Origin: Bradyrhizobium sp. AUGA SZCCT0176
GTDB taxonomy: Bacteria; Pseudomonadota; Alphaproteobacteria; Rhizobiales; Xanthobacteraceae
Assembly (NCBI RefSeq): GCF_018130145.1
Contig: NZ_JAFCMB010000006.1
Span: 336,928 to 400,927 of the forward strand
Length of the DNA stretch: 64,000 nt
Direction of reading: 5' to 3'
The position numbers and the translations under genes were made by a program. Positions 41,803 through 51,323 of the stretch are shown piece by piece. Under the pieces are notes generated by a model. The model made no database searches and was not told where the DNA came from. It saw only the letters and a program-made list of their open reading frames with translations. Every line of letters begins with the position of its first letter. Positions within the stretch are counted from its first letter, which is position 1.

Positions 41803-41982
41803 ATGAAAATCGCGCGTCCACCGCCGAGCTGTACCCATTTCCAAACCACGGAGCTGCCGTGCGCCACATGCGGCAAGCCGATGAAGCTGACCCTCATCGA
41901 ACCAAGCAGCTCCCACATCGAACTGCGCACGTTCGAATGCGCGGGGTGCGACACAGGCGCCAGCTTTTTGATGGCTATTTAG
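41803..41982 (+). CDS. Small zinc-ribbon protein, copy 3
   Basis: A 59-residue protein with GAGG seven bases before the ATG. Zinc knuckles are Cys20/Cys23 ('LPCATCGKPMKLTLIEPS') and Cys46/Cys49 ('LRTFECAGCDTGASF'); Cys10 is extra. It is related to the proteins at 37903 and 38138, with almost the same 'PMKLT-IEPS' and 'LRTFxC' segments. It stands alone after the degenerate repeat copy. Function unknown. Confidence 0.7.
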   Translation: MKIARPPPSCTHFQTTELPCATCGKPMKLTLIEPSSSHIELRTFECAGCDTGASFLMAI

Positions 41983-42046
41983 GCGGCGTCACCTCGTGGC
42001 CACTTCAACCCGACGGGCAAATCACCAAAGCTCTGTCCCGCCCCGC

Positions 42047-42304
42047 TTAGTCGCGGATCATTGCGATCAGCTTGAAGTCCTTGTCGAGCTTGATGTCGTA
42101 CTGCCCATCCCTGCATTTGGCGTCATCGACTTCAAAATAGCTGCTGGCCTCGGTTTCCTTTTCCATCTTGCCACCCGTGCAGCCAAGGCCTTCCAGGACA
42201 GCCTTGATCTTCTCGGCCTCGGCCGGTGTCACGGGGGTGTCAGCAAGCGCGAAAGTGCTGCTTGCAAGCGCAGCAGCGAACGCCGTCAAGAAGAGCTTCT
42301 TCAT
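42047..42304 (-). CDS. Small secreted PepSY-like protein
   Basis: An 85-residue protein with a signal peptide ('KKLFLTAFAAALASSTFALA'). The mature part 'TPAEAEKIKAVLEGLGCTGG' and 'YFEVDDAKCRDGQYDIKLDK' with 'DFKLIAMIRD' is the pattern of short PepSY-type proteins, helix plus beta sheet, with two Cys. GGAGAG lies before the ATG. It is divergent from the ThDP enzyme gene. PepSY domains often inhibit proteases or bind at the envelope. Confidence 0.75.
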   Translation of the reverse strand: MKKLFLTAFAAALASSTFALADTPVTPAEAEKIKAVLEGLGCTGGKMEKETEASSYFEVDDAKCRDGQYDIKLDKDFKLIAMIRD

Positions 42305-42506
42305 CGGTGCATTCTCTCCAATTGAGCAAACGAAACCAGCCTGCCCCAGGTTTGTTCCAACAATCGTAGGCGTCAGGAGGAACCCACATACGCGCCCGGG
42401 AGATCGCTTCACGGCACACGCTCGGCCGCTCGCCACAAACAACGGTATTGAGGACGCTGCCTGCGTGTTATCGTCCAAAAAAAAGAGGCCTGAAAGGGAG
42501 CAAGTA

Positions 42507-44171
42507 ATGCGCGGACGGCGTGTAGTGATGGATTCGCTGGTGTCGAACGGCGTGAGCCACATCTTCGGCAATCCCGGGACGACAGAAACGCCGTTGCTGG
42601 ACAGTCTGATGAGCTATCCGCAGATCGAATATGTCATGACCCTCCATGAGGGCGTGGCGGTCGGCGCGGCGAGTTTCCATGCGCAGGCCACCGGCCGCGC
42701 GGCTGTGGCCAATCTCCACGTCGCGCCGGGGCTCGGCAATGCCATCGGCGCGATCTACGGCGCGCTCAAGGCCAATTCGCCTGTCGTCGTGACCGCCGGC
42801 CAGCAGGATACGCGCATGCGGCTGGCCAACCCGGTGCTGGGCCACGACCTCGTCGCCATGGCGGCGCCGGTCACCAAATGGAGCGTGCAGGTGGAACGTG
42901 CGGATGAGCTCGCGCCCGTGCTGCGGCGCGCTTTCAAGGTCGCGACCGATGCGCCCAGGGGACCCGTCTTCGTCTCGCTTCCGATCGACGTGCTGGAGCA
43001 GGAAACCAATGTCGGGGCGATCGCGTCAGATAAATTGTGGCGCTCGCCACAACCGGACCCCGCCGGGATCGAGGAATTGGCCTCGCTTCTTCTGAAATCG
43101 CAGCGCCCCGCGATCGTCGCCGGCGATGACGTCGCCCGATCAGGGGCCTCTCAAGCGCTCGTCGCGCTGGCGGAGGCGATCGGCGCGCCGGTGTGGTTCG
43201 AAGGGTTGCGCGCCCATGCGCCGTTTCCGACCAGCCATCCGAGTTATCGCCAATCGCTCCCGGCCGACGCCGCGCAGGTTCGTAAAGCCTTATCGGATGC
43301 CGATCTCGTCTTGCTGCTGGGCGGGCCGTTCTTCGAGGACATCTGGTATGCGGAAGGCAGCCATTTCCCCGACGGCGCCGTTGTTGTCCAGATCGAGGAA
43401 TCGCCCGAGCGTCTGGCGTTCAATCACCGCCTCGACGGCGGCATCGTCGGCAACATGGCGGCCAGCATCGCCTCACTGGCTGACATCATAAGCAGCCGGC
43501 AAAGCGCCGCATTCAGGCTCGCCGCAGAGCGCCGCAATCAGGCGTTGGCCGAGTTGAGCGCCCGCGACCGGGAGGCGTACCGGGCGCGGCTGGAGAAAGC
43601 CTGGAACCGCGAGCCAAGCTCGATGGCACGGGTGACGGCCGAGCTTCGGCGGGGGCTGCCTGACAATGTCGTCATCGTGGACGAAAGCATCACCGCCAGC
43701 CTCGACCTGGCGCGATCGTTCGATTATCGCGGCTTCGGTGATTATTTCGGCGGTCGCGGCGGCGGCATCGGTCAGGGATTTTCCGGCGCGATCGGGGTGA
43801 AGGTCGCGATGCCGGATCGCCCGGTGGTCGCCGTCTCCGGCGACGGCTCGGCGATGTACAGCATTCAGGCGCTGTGGACCGCAGCCCACCACAAGCTTGC
43901 GATCGTGTTCGTCATTCTTTCAAACCGGGAGTATCGCATCCTCAAGCATAACGTGGACGTCTGGCGACAGAACTTCGAGGCGGGAACGCAGCATCCCTAT
44001 CAGCAGATGGACCTGACGGGACCGGATCTCGATTTTGTGCATCTGGCGGCCGGCATGGGCGTCGAAGGCACACGGGTCGAGAAGGCCGGCGACATTGCCG
44101 CGGTCATGGAGCGAGCCATTGCGGGAAATCGCCCCTATCTCGTCGAGATCGAGATCGAAGGAAAGCGGTGA
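42507..44171 (+). CDS. ThDP-dependent decarboxylase, benzoylformate-decarboxylase-like
   Basis: A 554-residue ThDP enzyme of the acetolactate synthase / benzoylformate decarboxylase group. AGGGAG sets the start at 42507; the longer open frame upstream overlaps the divergent PepSY gene. Glu48 in 'LHEGVAVGAA' activates the cofactor. The cofactor-binding site is 'SGDGSAMYSIQALWTAAHHK' with 'LSNREY' (GDG...N). 'FGGRGGGIGQG' resembles the MdlC segment rather than that of AHAS. It likely decarboxylates an aromatic or branched 2-oxoacid. There is no small regulatory subunit nearby. Confidence 0.8.
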   Translation: MRGRRVVMDSLVSNGVSHIFGNPGTTETPLLDSLMSYPQIEYVMTLHEGVAVGAASFHAQATGRAAVANLHVAPGLGNAIGAIYGALKANSPVVVTAGQQDTRMRLANPVLGHDLVAMAAPVTKWSVQVERADELAPVLRRAFKVATDAPRGPVFVSLPIDVLEQETNVGAIASDKLWRSPQPDPAGIEELASLLLKSQRPAIVAGDDVARSGASQALVALAEAIGAPVWFEGLRAHAPFPTSHPSYRQSLPADAAQVRKALSDADLVLLLGGPFFEDIWYAEGSHFPDGAVVVQIEESPERLAFNHRLDGGIVGNMAASIASLADIISSRQSAAFRLAAERRNQALAELSARDREAYRARLEKAWNREPSSMARVTAELRRGLPDNVVIVDESITASLDLARSFDYRGFGDYFGGRGGGIGQGFSGAIGVKVAMPDRPVVAVSGDGSAMYSIQALWTAAHHKLAIVFVILSNREYRILKHNVDVWRQNFEAGTQHPYQQMDLTGPDLDFVHLAAGMGVEGTRVEKAGDIAAVMERAIAGNRPYLVEIEIEGKR

Positions 44172-44202
44172 TGCGGCAGTGCGCTGAGGGTTATCCCCTC
44201 TG

Positions 44203-45417
44203 CTAGCGTGCCGTTGGCGGCGGCTTCTGCACCGTCGGCGCGGCGGCGGCCAGAATGTCCGCGCGTACACCCGTCCGCGGCGGATAGATCCGCTGCCGGT
44301 TGATAATCTGCTTGGTCGCCTTGGCAGCCGCGCCGGAGGCGTGCAGCTGGCGATCCCATCCGACGGTGTGCAGCGCTCCCCAGGCTCCGAGGTCCAGCAC
44401 GGTGACATACCAATCGATGTCAAGCGGAAGCATCGGCTGCCCAAGCAAATCGGCGACAACGTTGTTTCCGGCAAAGCGGCCCATCGGCCTCGCGAACTGG
44501 CAGGACATCACGGTGGCATGTTCGCCGTCCACGACGCAGGAAGCCACGTCGCCGGCGGCAAAGATGTTTGTCGCACCGGTGAGGCGCATGAACTGATCCA
44601 CGTGGAGACGGCCGAGCCGATCCCGCTCGACATCAATTGTTTGCGCCACCGGGCTTGCCCGCATCCCGCCGCACCACACCACCGTCCGCGTCGGGATGAC
44701 TTCGCCGGAGCTCAGCGTGACGGTATTCGCATCGATCGCCGTGACCCTTGCGTTGAGCCGCGTTTCCACACCCAGCGCCGCCAGCGCTTCACCGACGATC
44801 GGGCGCGCTTGTTCTCCGAGTGTCACGCCAACAACGGGGTTGGGATCAACAAGAATAATGCGTCGCTCGCCGGTGAGGCCTGCCTTTTCAAGCTTGCCCG
44901 GCATCTCGGTCGCGACTTCGATGCCGGTAAAACCCGCGCCGACGATGACCACCGTGGCGCAGCCTCCGGCATCCGCCTGCCCGCCCAATGCGGCAAGGTG
45001 CGCCTCGAGCCGGACGGCCGCCGCATAACTGTCCACGTCGAAGCCACAGGCCGCCAGCCCCGGTATCGCGGGGCGCGCGAGCTGGCTGCCGAGCGTCAGC
45101 ACCAGCCGATCGTAGGCGATGACCTCGCTGCCGCCATTCGTGGTGACGCTCACGCGCTGCTTGACGGGATCGACCGCCCTCACCTCGGCAACCCTGTGAT
45201 CGACGCCGACCGGGTCGAGCAGTTCGGCGAGCCGTATCGCCGCCTCGCCGATGTCGACTTCGTAATTGCGAACCCTGATGTTGTGGTAGGGGTTGCGGTC
45301 GACGACCAGTATCTCGACATCCGCCGCCGGCGCGCCGATCTGGTCGCGCTTGCGCGCCGCACCCAGGGCGGCCCAGAGCCCCGCGAAGCCAGCACCGAGG
45401 ACAACAATGCGCGGCAT
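44203..45417 (-). CDS. NDH-2-like FAD/NAD(P)H oxidoreductase
   Basis: A 404-residue flavoprotein. FAD fold 'RIVVLGAGFAGLWAALGAA', second dinucleotide fold 'TVVIVGAGFTGIEVATEM', and 'NIFAAGDVASC' for FAD closing are all present. The plan is that of type II NADH dehydrogenase and related FAD-dependent pyridine nucleotide oxidoreductases. No strong C-terminal membrane helix is seen, so it may be soluble or peripheral. GGGAAAA is found before the ATG. Convergent with the ThDP gene, 31 bases between the stops. Confidence 0.85.
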   Translation of the reverse strand: MPRIVVLGAGFAGLWAALGAARKRDQIGAPAADVEILVVDRNPYHNIRVRNYEVDIGEAAIRLAELLDPVGVDHRVAEVRAVDPVKQRVSVTTNGGSEVIAYDRLVLTLGSQLARPAIPGLAACGFDVDSYAAAVRLEAHLAALGGQADAGGCATVVIVGAGFTGIEVATEMPGKLEKAGLTGERRIILVDPNPVVGVTLGEQARPIVGEALAALGVETRLNARVTAIDANTVTLSSGEVIPTRTVVWCGGMRASPVAQTIDVERDRLGRLHVDQFMRLTGATNIFAAGDVASCVVDGEHATVMSCQFARPMGRFAGNNVVADLLGQPMLPLDIDWYVTVLDLGAWGALHTVGWDRQLHASGAAAKATKQIINRQRIYPPRTGVRADILAAAAPTVQKPPPTAR

Positions 45418-45821
45418 CTGATTTTCCCGAACGTTCGGCTTGAGCTAATCGTGTGAGAGAAGCGGAATCAAGTGTGTTGGGCCAAATCCCGTCAGTTTGG
45501 CGACTCCGCTTGCTACTCATTCCCGTTTGATGTTGGCCGCCAAAACCACCTTCCTCCATTTCTTGACCTAGTCCGAGATTAGTTTGGCGAATCGGCGGGG
45601 GATCCGCCAAGAGCCGTGCCGCCCAGACTGGCAAGCTTCACCTGCAAATCCAAATTAGCTTGAGTGATACCTGATTGAGGCAGCAGCCGATTACCGCATG
45701 CTGAGGCTGGGCTACGCGGTTTTGACTTCCGCGTACCGCGGCAAACTGGTAAGATTTAGGTCGAACCTGCTCACGGAATGCGACGAAGCCGATCACGCCA
45801 CTTTATGTGAAGTGATGCGCA
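45418..45821 (+). other. 404-base gap between divergent genes
   Basis: No gene with ribosome site or family likeness was found. It must hold the promoters of the NDH-2-like gene (leftwards) and of the cyclase fusion (rightwards). A CCGCGTACCGCGG palindrome lies at about 45730. Confidence 0.4.
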
Positions 45822-47132
45822 ATGGTTCCGAAAACCCAATACGCAAAGAGCGGTGATGTTCGCATCGCCTATCAGGTCGTCGGCGAAGGGCCGTTCGACC
45901 TCGTGTTCGTTCCTGGTTTCATTTCGAACCTCGACGTCGCCTGGGAGGAGCCATATCGGGCGCGGGTTTGGACCCGCTTGGCGGCCTTCGCCCGCCTGAT
46001 CATGTTCGACAAGCGCGGCACCGGGCTTTCCGACAGAACAGTTGGTGTGCCAACCCTCGAAGAGCGCATGGACGATGTTCGCGCGGTCATGGATGCCGCG
46101 GGCTCGCAACAGGCTGCCCTGTTCGGCATCTCCGAAGGTGGCGCGATGTCAGTCTTGTTCGCAGCAACCTACCCGGAGCGCACCCGAGCGTTGGTCCTGT
46201 ACGGCACCTATGGCCACTTCCTCTCGTGGGTTATACCCCCGGACAGGATAGATGCCGCCCTGGAACGCTTGGAGAAAAATTGGGGCACCGGCGAGAGCCT
46301 CCGTTTGTTCGCCCCCAGTGTGGCATCCGATGAGACGTTCAAGCTGTCATGGGCCCGTTTTGAACGCCTGGGTGCAAGTCCCTCCGCAGTTGTCGCGCTT
46401 ATGCGAATGAACAGCGAAATCGATGTGCGTCCAATCCTTCCGTCGATCCGGGTGCCGACGTTCATCATACATCGACAAGGGGACGTTCGCGTCAACGTTG
46501 AAGCGGGGCGGTTCATGGCCCGGCAAATCCCAAACGCGAAATATCTCGAGTTGCCCGGCAGCGATCACATGTTGTGGACTGGCGCGACAGAACGGATATT
46601 GGATGAGGTCGAAGAATTTCTGACAGGCTCGCGGTCCGCAATCGAATCTGATCGCGTGCTCGCGACGGTTCTGTTCACTGACATTGTGAACTCAACCAAG
46701 CGTGCCGAGAAGATCGGAGATCGTGCATGGCATGATGTGCTGGATCGGCACAACGCGCTCGTGCGGCGGGAGATTTCGCGACATCGAGGGCATGAGGTGA
46801 GAACAATGGGAGACGGCTTCCTGGCAACCTTTGACGGGCCGGCTCGGTCAATCCGGTGCGCTCTGGCGATCAATGAAGGCGTTGAAGCTCTTGGACTGCA
46901 GGTAAGGGCCGGCCTTCACACCGGCGAGGTCGAAATGGCCGATGACGATCTGAGCGGAATTGCGGTCCACATTGCATCGCGTGTCGCGACGATGGCAAAG
47001 CCCGGGCAAGTTCTGGTGTCGAATACAGTCCGTGATCTTGTCGCAGGATCAAACATCAGGTTTCATGACGAAGGTAGTCATTCCCTAAAAGGCCTCACAG
47101 AAACGGTCAGATTGTTCGCGGCCGAACGTTAG
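45822..47132 (+). CDS. Alpha/beta hydrolase - class III adenylate cyclase fusion
   Basis: A 436-residue fusion. Residues 1-270 are an alpha/beta hydrolase: 'FGISEGGAMSVLFAA' is the nucleophile elbow (Ser in GxSxG), 'HRQGDVRVNVEAGR' provides the acid and 'PGSDHMLW' the His. Residues 280-436 are a class III cyclase domain: 'TVLFTDIVNSTKRAEKIGD' has the first metal Asp, 'VRTMGDGFLATF' the second, and 'GIAVHIASRVATMAKPGQVL' the C-terminal block, where His stands at the usual Asn position. It may link binding or cleavage of a small ligand to cAMP output. Soluble. Confidence 0.85.
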   Translation: MVPKTQYAKSGDVRIAYQVVGEGPFDLVFVPGFISNLDVAWEEPYRARVWTRLAAFARLIMFDKRGTGLSDRTVGVPTLEERMDDVRAVMDAAGSQQAALFGISEGGAMSVLFAATYPERTRALVLYGTYGHFLSWVIPPDRIDAALERLEKNWGTGESLRLFAPSVASDETFKLSWARFERLGASPSAVVALMRMNSEIDVRPILPSIRVPTFIIHRQGDVRVNVEAGRFMARQIPNAKYLELPGSDHMLWTGATERILDEVEEFLTGSRSAIESDRVLATVLFTDIVNSTKRAEKIGDRAWHDVLDRHNALVRREISRHRGHEVRTMGDGFLATFDGPARSIRCALAINEGVEALGLQVRAGLHTGEVEMADDDLSGIAVHIASRVATMAKPGQVLVSNTVRDLVAGSNIRFHDEGSHSLKGLTETVRLFAAER

Positions 47133-47253
47133 TAGTGCAAAGCGGTTGCGGCTATATCGAAGACTTTACCCGGGCGCGCCATTCATTCCGTACCAACCGC
47201 ACCGCAACCATTCTCAACGGAATAGCCGCTCAACAACCGCATGCGCGAGGAAG

Positions 47254-47581
47254 TTCCGGGAACCTTAGCCATTACGGCCTGTTGGTTTCGAGCAATCAGA
47301 CCAGATTCCCGCTTCGACATTTTCGGCTGGGCAGCGTGGACTACGGCCATAGAGTTATGGCGAGGTCGGGCGGAGAAATCCGGCAACCTTGGTAACCCGC
47401 ACGCTGAATAGATGCTGCAGCATTGTCCCCAGCCGATTCAAAATCCGTTGAGCAGCAGGAAAATCCGAAGCTGCGGCCTACTCTCGCAATCGAGGCACAT
47501 GATGCAACACGCTTATCATATCGACGACGATGTCTTCCGCCAGGTTGACGGACCGCAGGGCCGCGATGTCGTCGAGCAGAG
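47254..47581 (+). repeat. Duplicated segment, copy 2 (with intact gene)
   Basis: Direct copy of 41347-41684. The identical 78-base block here is 47322-47399. The copy includes a leader region of about 245 bases before the small gene at 47502. Conservation of the non-coding part is at least as high as that of the coding part. Confidence 0.9.
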
Positions 47582-47708
47582 CAATGTCTATACGATCCTC
47601 GCACTGCTGCCCGTGGAGGCCGACGGGCGCCTTCGATATCGCGTCAAGAGCAAGGAAGAGAATTTTGAGCGGATCGTGACCGAAGAAGCGCTAAGTCGCT
47701 TGAGCTAG
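47502..47708 (+). CDS. Small hypothetical protein downstream of the duplicated leader
   Basis: A 68-residue protein; an ATG three bases earlier is also possible, with GAGGCAC as a poor ribosome site. 'QHAYHIDDDVFRQVDGPQGR' is followed by 'NVYTILALLPVEADGRLRYR' and 'EENFERIVTEEALSRLS'. The middle part with 'YTILALLP.E..GRL.YRVKS..E..ER.V.E' resembles small conserved Rhizobiales proteins of unknown function. It probably folds as a beta sheet with a C-terminal helix. A truncated copy is at 41605. Confidence 0.65.
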   Translation: MQHAYHIDDDVFRQVDGPQGRDVVEQSNVYTILALLPVEADGRLRYRVKSKEENFERIVTEEALSRLS

Positions 47709-48002
47709 CGGCCTGCCGTCCCGTGCAATACAGAGCCCACATTCTTTGAGTATTGGCAGCGGCATCGACATCGCTATCGCATCGACCGCAGCTTCAGAAA
47801 ACGATAGCGCGACACTCCAAGTCTGATCAGACATTGAAAATGCTGGCGGCACTTTCGACCGGTCTATGCCTTTCGGTTTACGGCGTTGCGAAAAGACGAT
47901 CGGGTCTCGCCAATTCGACCGGGGCAACGCTCTCGCTCGCCGTGCTTGGGTTCAGAATTCGCGACCTGAACTCATAATCGCGCGGCCCACCAACTATCCC
48001 GT

Positions 48003-48074
48003 TCAACGCAGCCCGAGAAAGCTGGCGACGACGAGAATGACGACGATGACGCCGATGATATAGAAAATGTTCAT
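48003..48074 (-). CDS. 23-residue membrane peptide
   Basis: Reads 'MNIFYIIGVIVVILVVASFL' plus 'GLR'. AGGAGT stands seven bases before the ATG, an unusually good site for so short a frame. A single membrane helix is all it can form. Very similar mini-proteins are common in Bradyrhizobium; function unknown. Its stop is 295 bases from the previous gene. Confidence 0.65.
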   Translation of the reverse strand: MNIFYIIGVIVVILVVASFLGLR

Positions 48075-48640
48075 GGTGTACTCCTATTGAAGCACGCGCG
48101 ATTTCAGCATGAAAGCGCGGCGCTCCAACAAGGAACGTTCCTGTCTGCAAGTAGGTTCCAACGGCCAGGGAAGCTATTCGGCGACGAGGTGGTCAATTTT
48201 ATACAGGCAGACGACGTCAATGAGCAGCGCGCATCAAAAGCGACCGAGATGACAGGGCTGCAGCGAAGACGCCGACCCGTCCTTGTTCAATGCTTGGTTT
48301 CGAGCCGATCAACCTGACCGGTACACGTCCGCGCCATCTGCAGCAGATACGGCTTGAGCGCCGGGCCAACTCTCACGCGATGCCCGACTTGGGTCCGGAA
48401 TGCGCAGCAAAGCGGACGTCCGTAGACCATCCTGAATTTTTGGATTCACGCAATAACTCACCTACGCGCTCCGCGAACTGAGTCGCCTCGTACGCAATAG
48501 CGATCTCGATACGGCGGCTGCGACAAAATAACCCGACGGGCAAATCAGTTCTGGTTTTCGGAAATCATGTCAAGCCCTAAATTTCCGAAAATCAAAAATA
48601 TTCCCCTTTCCTTCGATCCAAATCACCGGCACATTCTGCC
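48075..48640 (+). other. Non-coding stretch of about 565 bases
   Basis: No convincing gene on either strand. At 48530-48547 it carries AACCCGACGGGCAAATCA, which also occurs at 42007-42024. AT-rich sequence with an AAATTTCCGAAAATC patch follows at about 48577. It ends at the long dispersed repeat. Confidence 0.45.
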
Positions 48641-49060
48641 CATCCCGTCCCACTCAGAGGGGCGTTGGCCATCGTCACAACGAGGGGCGGGTCGCGGTGG
48701 ACGCCTGGTTCACGTCTGACGACGGCGTGGATTAAGCGTACGGCAAAACCGTGTGGTCCTGGCGCCCGTTGCAGGCGTCAAGCTGTCGGAGAGGCGTGAG
48801 CGGAAACGGCAGTGACGGAGTCAACCAAGAACTCGTCTCCGGGGAGAGCACGGCATAAGCCGTAAAGCCATTGCGCAGGGAATGTCGGATGTTCTCCGCT
48901 GCCCTGTATGCTCATGTGCAGCATTTTTTGTGCTAACCGCACATGAGACCGCGGGTGCAGCGCGCATCCGGCATTCCCTGCGCCCTCTGATTCCTCGGAG
49001 GGTCGAACGGACGCAAACCTTGGGCGTATCGCGCCGCGAGAACGCGGATTCACATCCTCC
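48640..49060 (+). repeat. Long dispersed repeat, copy A
   Basis: Its core 48848-49053 matches the reverse complement of about 63801-64000. Landmarks are CGGCATAAGCCGTAAAGCC, CCGCTGCCCTGTATGCTC, GTGCTAACCGCACA and CGCGAGAA. The left part (CATCCCGTCCCACTCAGAGG) is also, from memory, part of the same Bradyrhizobium repeat. Frames within it, such as one reading 'LTAHETAGAARIRHSLRP', recur wherever the repeat does and are not genes. Confidence 0.85.
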
Positions 49061-49179
49061 GCTGTTCGACATGTAAGTCCGAATCGCCAAGGGCGCCCGG
49101 TCAATCGGGCTCGACCTGCCGGGCCCCGTATTCCAGCCGGGACCACGGCGAGCCGGCTTGCCGAGCGAAGGGAGACACT

Positions 49180-49254
49180 ATGAACAACGGACAATATGAC
49201 AGAACGGCATTCTGTTCGCCCAAGCCCTTGACCAACGGCGGATTCATCGGTTGA
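49180..49254 (+). CDS. 24-residue leader ORF before the OmpA-like gene
   Basis: Reads 'MNNGQYDRTAFCSPKPLTNG' plus 'GFIG'. AAGGGAG lies five bases before the ATG, a far better site than that of the following gene. It ends 9 bases before the ATG at 49264, so ribosomes finishing it could restart there. It has no signal or membrane character. It may be a regulatory leader peptide or a translation-coupling device. Confidence 0.45.
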   Translation: MNNGQYDRTAFCSPKPLTNGGFIG

Positions 49255-49263
49255 GATGCAACC

Positions 49264-50250
49264 ATGTTCCGGGGCAAATCCATCCTGCTGATCCTTGCGC
49301 TCACGGCGCCGTCGCTGGCGTCGGCGCAGACCATCAGCTTTGGCGAGGGGGCCGCCATTCTCGGCAAGAGCTGCGCCCCCGACATCACCGCCAATTGCCG
49401 CGGCGTCAACATCGACTCCACCCGCCTGAAGGAGTGTCTCTATCGCAACCAGGACGTGATGTCGGCGGCGTGCAAGACCGATTATCCCCGGGCGTTCGAT
49501 GCGATCCAGAAACGCATCGCGGCGCGTGCCACCGTCGGGCGGGAGTGCGAGTTCGAAGTGGTCAAGAAGTGCGGCGGCAAGGGACGCGAGGTGTTCAAGT
49601 CCCTGGCTTGCCTGCTGGCGTTGCCGACCGTGAGCGCGCGATGCACCAAGTCCATCGCCGATGTCGGCTACCGGGCGCAGGACGACGTCGCAACCAAGCT
49701 CAGCGGGCTGGAAACACCGCTGGAGCTGGATATCCCCGCGCTGCGCCAGCAAGTCCTCGAGCGCTCGAAACAACGGGGCAAGAACGAACCCCCGCCGAAC
49801 AAAAGGCCGCCGATCGCGCCCGAACTGAGCAAGCTGCCGAGCTTCAATGTCGACATCCAGTTCGACACCGACACCCCGATCGTGCGGCCGGAATCCTATC
49901 AGACCATCGGACGGCTGGCCGATACGCTGGTCAACTCCGCATTGCTGAACTACACGTTCCTGATCGTCGGCCATGTCGAATCGACCGGCAGGCGCGACCA
50001 CAACGTCTTCCTCAGCCAGCGCCGCGCCGACGCGATCCGCGACATCCTGGTCAACACCTTCAAGATATCGGCGAAGCGGCTGCAGTCGGTCGGACTGGGC
50101 GAGGAGCAACTGCTCGATCCCGCCCGTCCCAATGGACCCGTCAATGCGCAGACGCAGATCATGACGCTGGCGAAGGTGCCCGAGCAGGCCGAGCCGGCCG
50201 CGGCGGCAAAAGGCGCGGCTGCGAAAAAACCGGCCAAGAAAAAGCAGTAG
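49264..50250 (+). CDS. OmpA-domain protein with cysteine-rich repeats
   Basis: A 328-residue protein. A signal peptide ('FRGKSILLILALTAPSLASA') leads into a cysteine-rich part: 'GKSCAPDITANCRGVNIDST', 'KECLYRN', 'AACKTDY', then 'GRECEFEVVKKCGGKGREVF' and 'LACLLA'. From residue 195 it is an OmpA-like domain ('VDIQFDTDTPIVRPESYQTI', 'LSQRRADAIRDILVNTF', 'AKRLQSVGLGEEQLLDP') that would bind peptidoglycan. The end is Ala/Lys-rich. Probably periplasmic, held at the cell wall. Confidence 0.85.
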   Translation: MFRGKSILLILALTAPSLASAQTISFGEGAAILGKSCAPDITANCRGVNIDSTRLKECLYRNQDVMSAACKTDYPRAFDAIQKRIAARATVGRECEFEVVKKCGGKGREVFKSLACLLALPTVSARCTKSIADVGYRAQDDVATKLSGLETPLELDIPALRQQVLERSKQRGKNEPPPNKRPPIAPELSKLPSFNVDIQFDTDTPIVRPESYQTIGRLADTLVNSALLNYTFLIVGHVESTGRRDHNVFLSQRRADAIRDILVNTFKISAKRLQSVGLGEEQLLDPARPNGPVNAQTQIMTLAKVPEQAEPAAAAKGAAAKKPAKKKQ

Positions 50251-50390
50251 CAAGAGATTATAATTCCATTCGCCGATTGCGAAGCGGCCCGCGCATTCCT
50301 ATCTGAAAGTTCCCGCTGCCCCCGCCCGCGCTAACGCGGCCGCAGCGCTGCGCCATCTCAGTTGCCACAATTTCAGATCAGACTGCGACC

Positions 50391-51319
<929 letters not shown>

Positions 51320-51323
<4 letters not shown>

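Noticed and set aside
47691..47977. Overlapping small frames on both strands after the gene at 47502
   Set aside because: Neither has a ribosome site or family likeness, and they overlap each other; left unannotated.
48778..50253. A 491-codon open frame on the minus strand across the OmpA-like gene
   Set aside because: It overlaps a gene with clear signal peptide and OmpA domain, has arginine- and glycine-rich shadow composition, and its end lies in a dispersed repeat.
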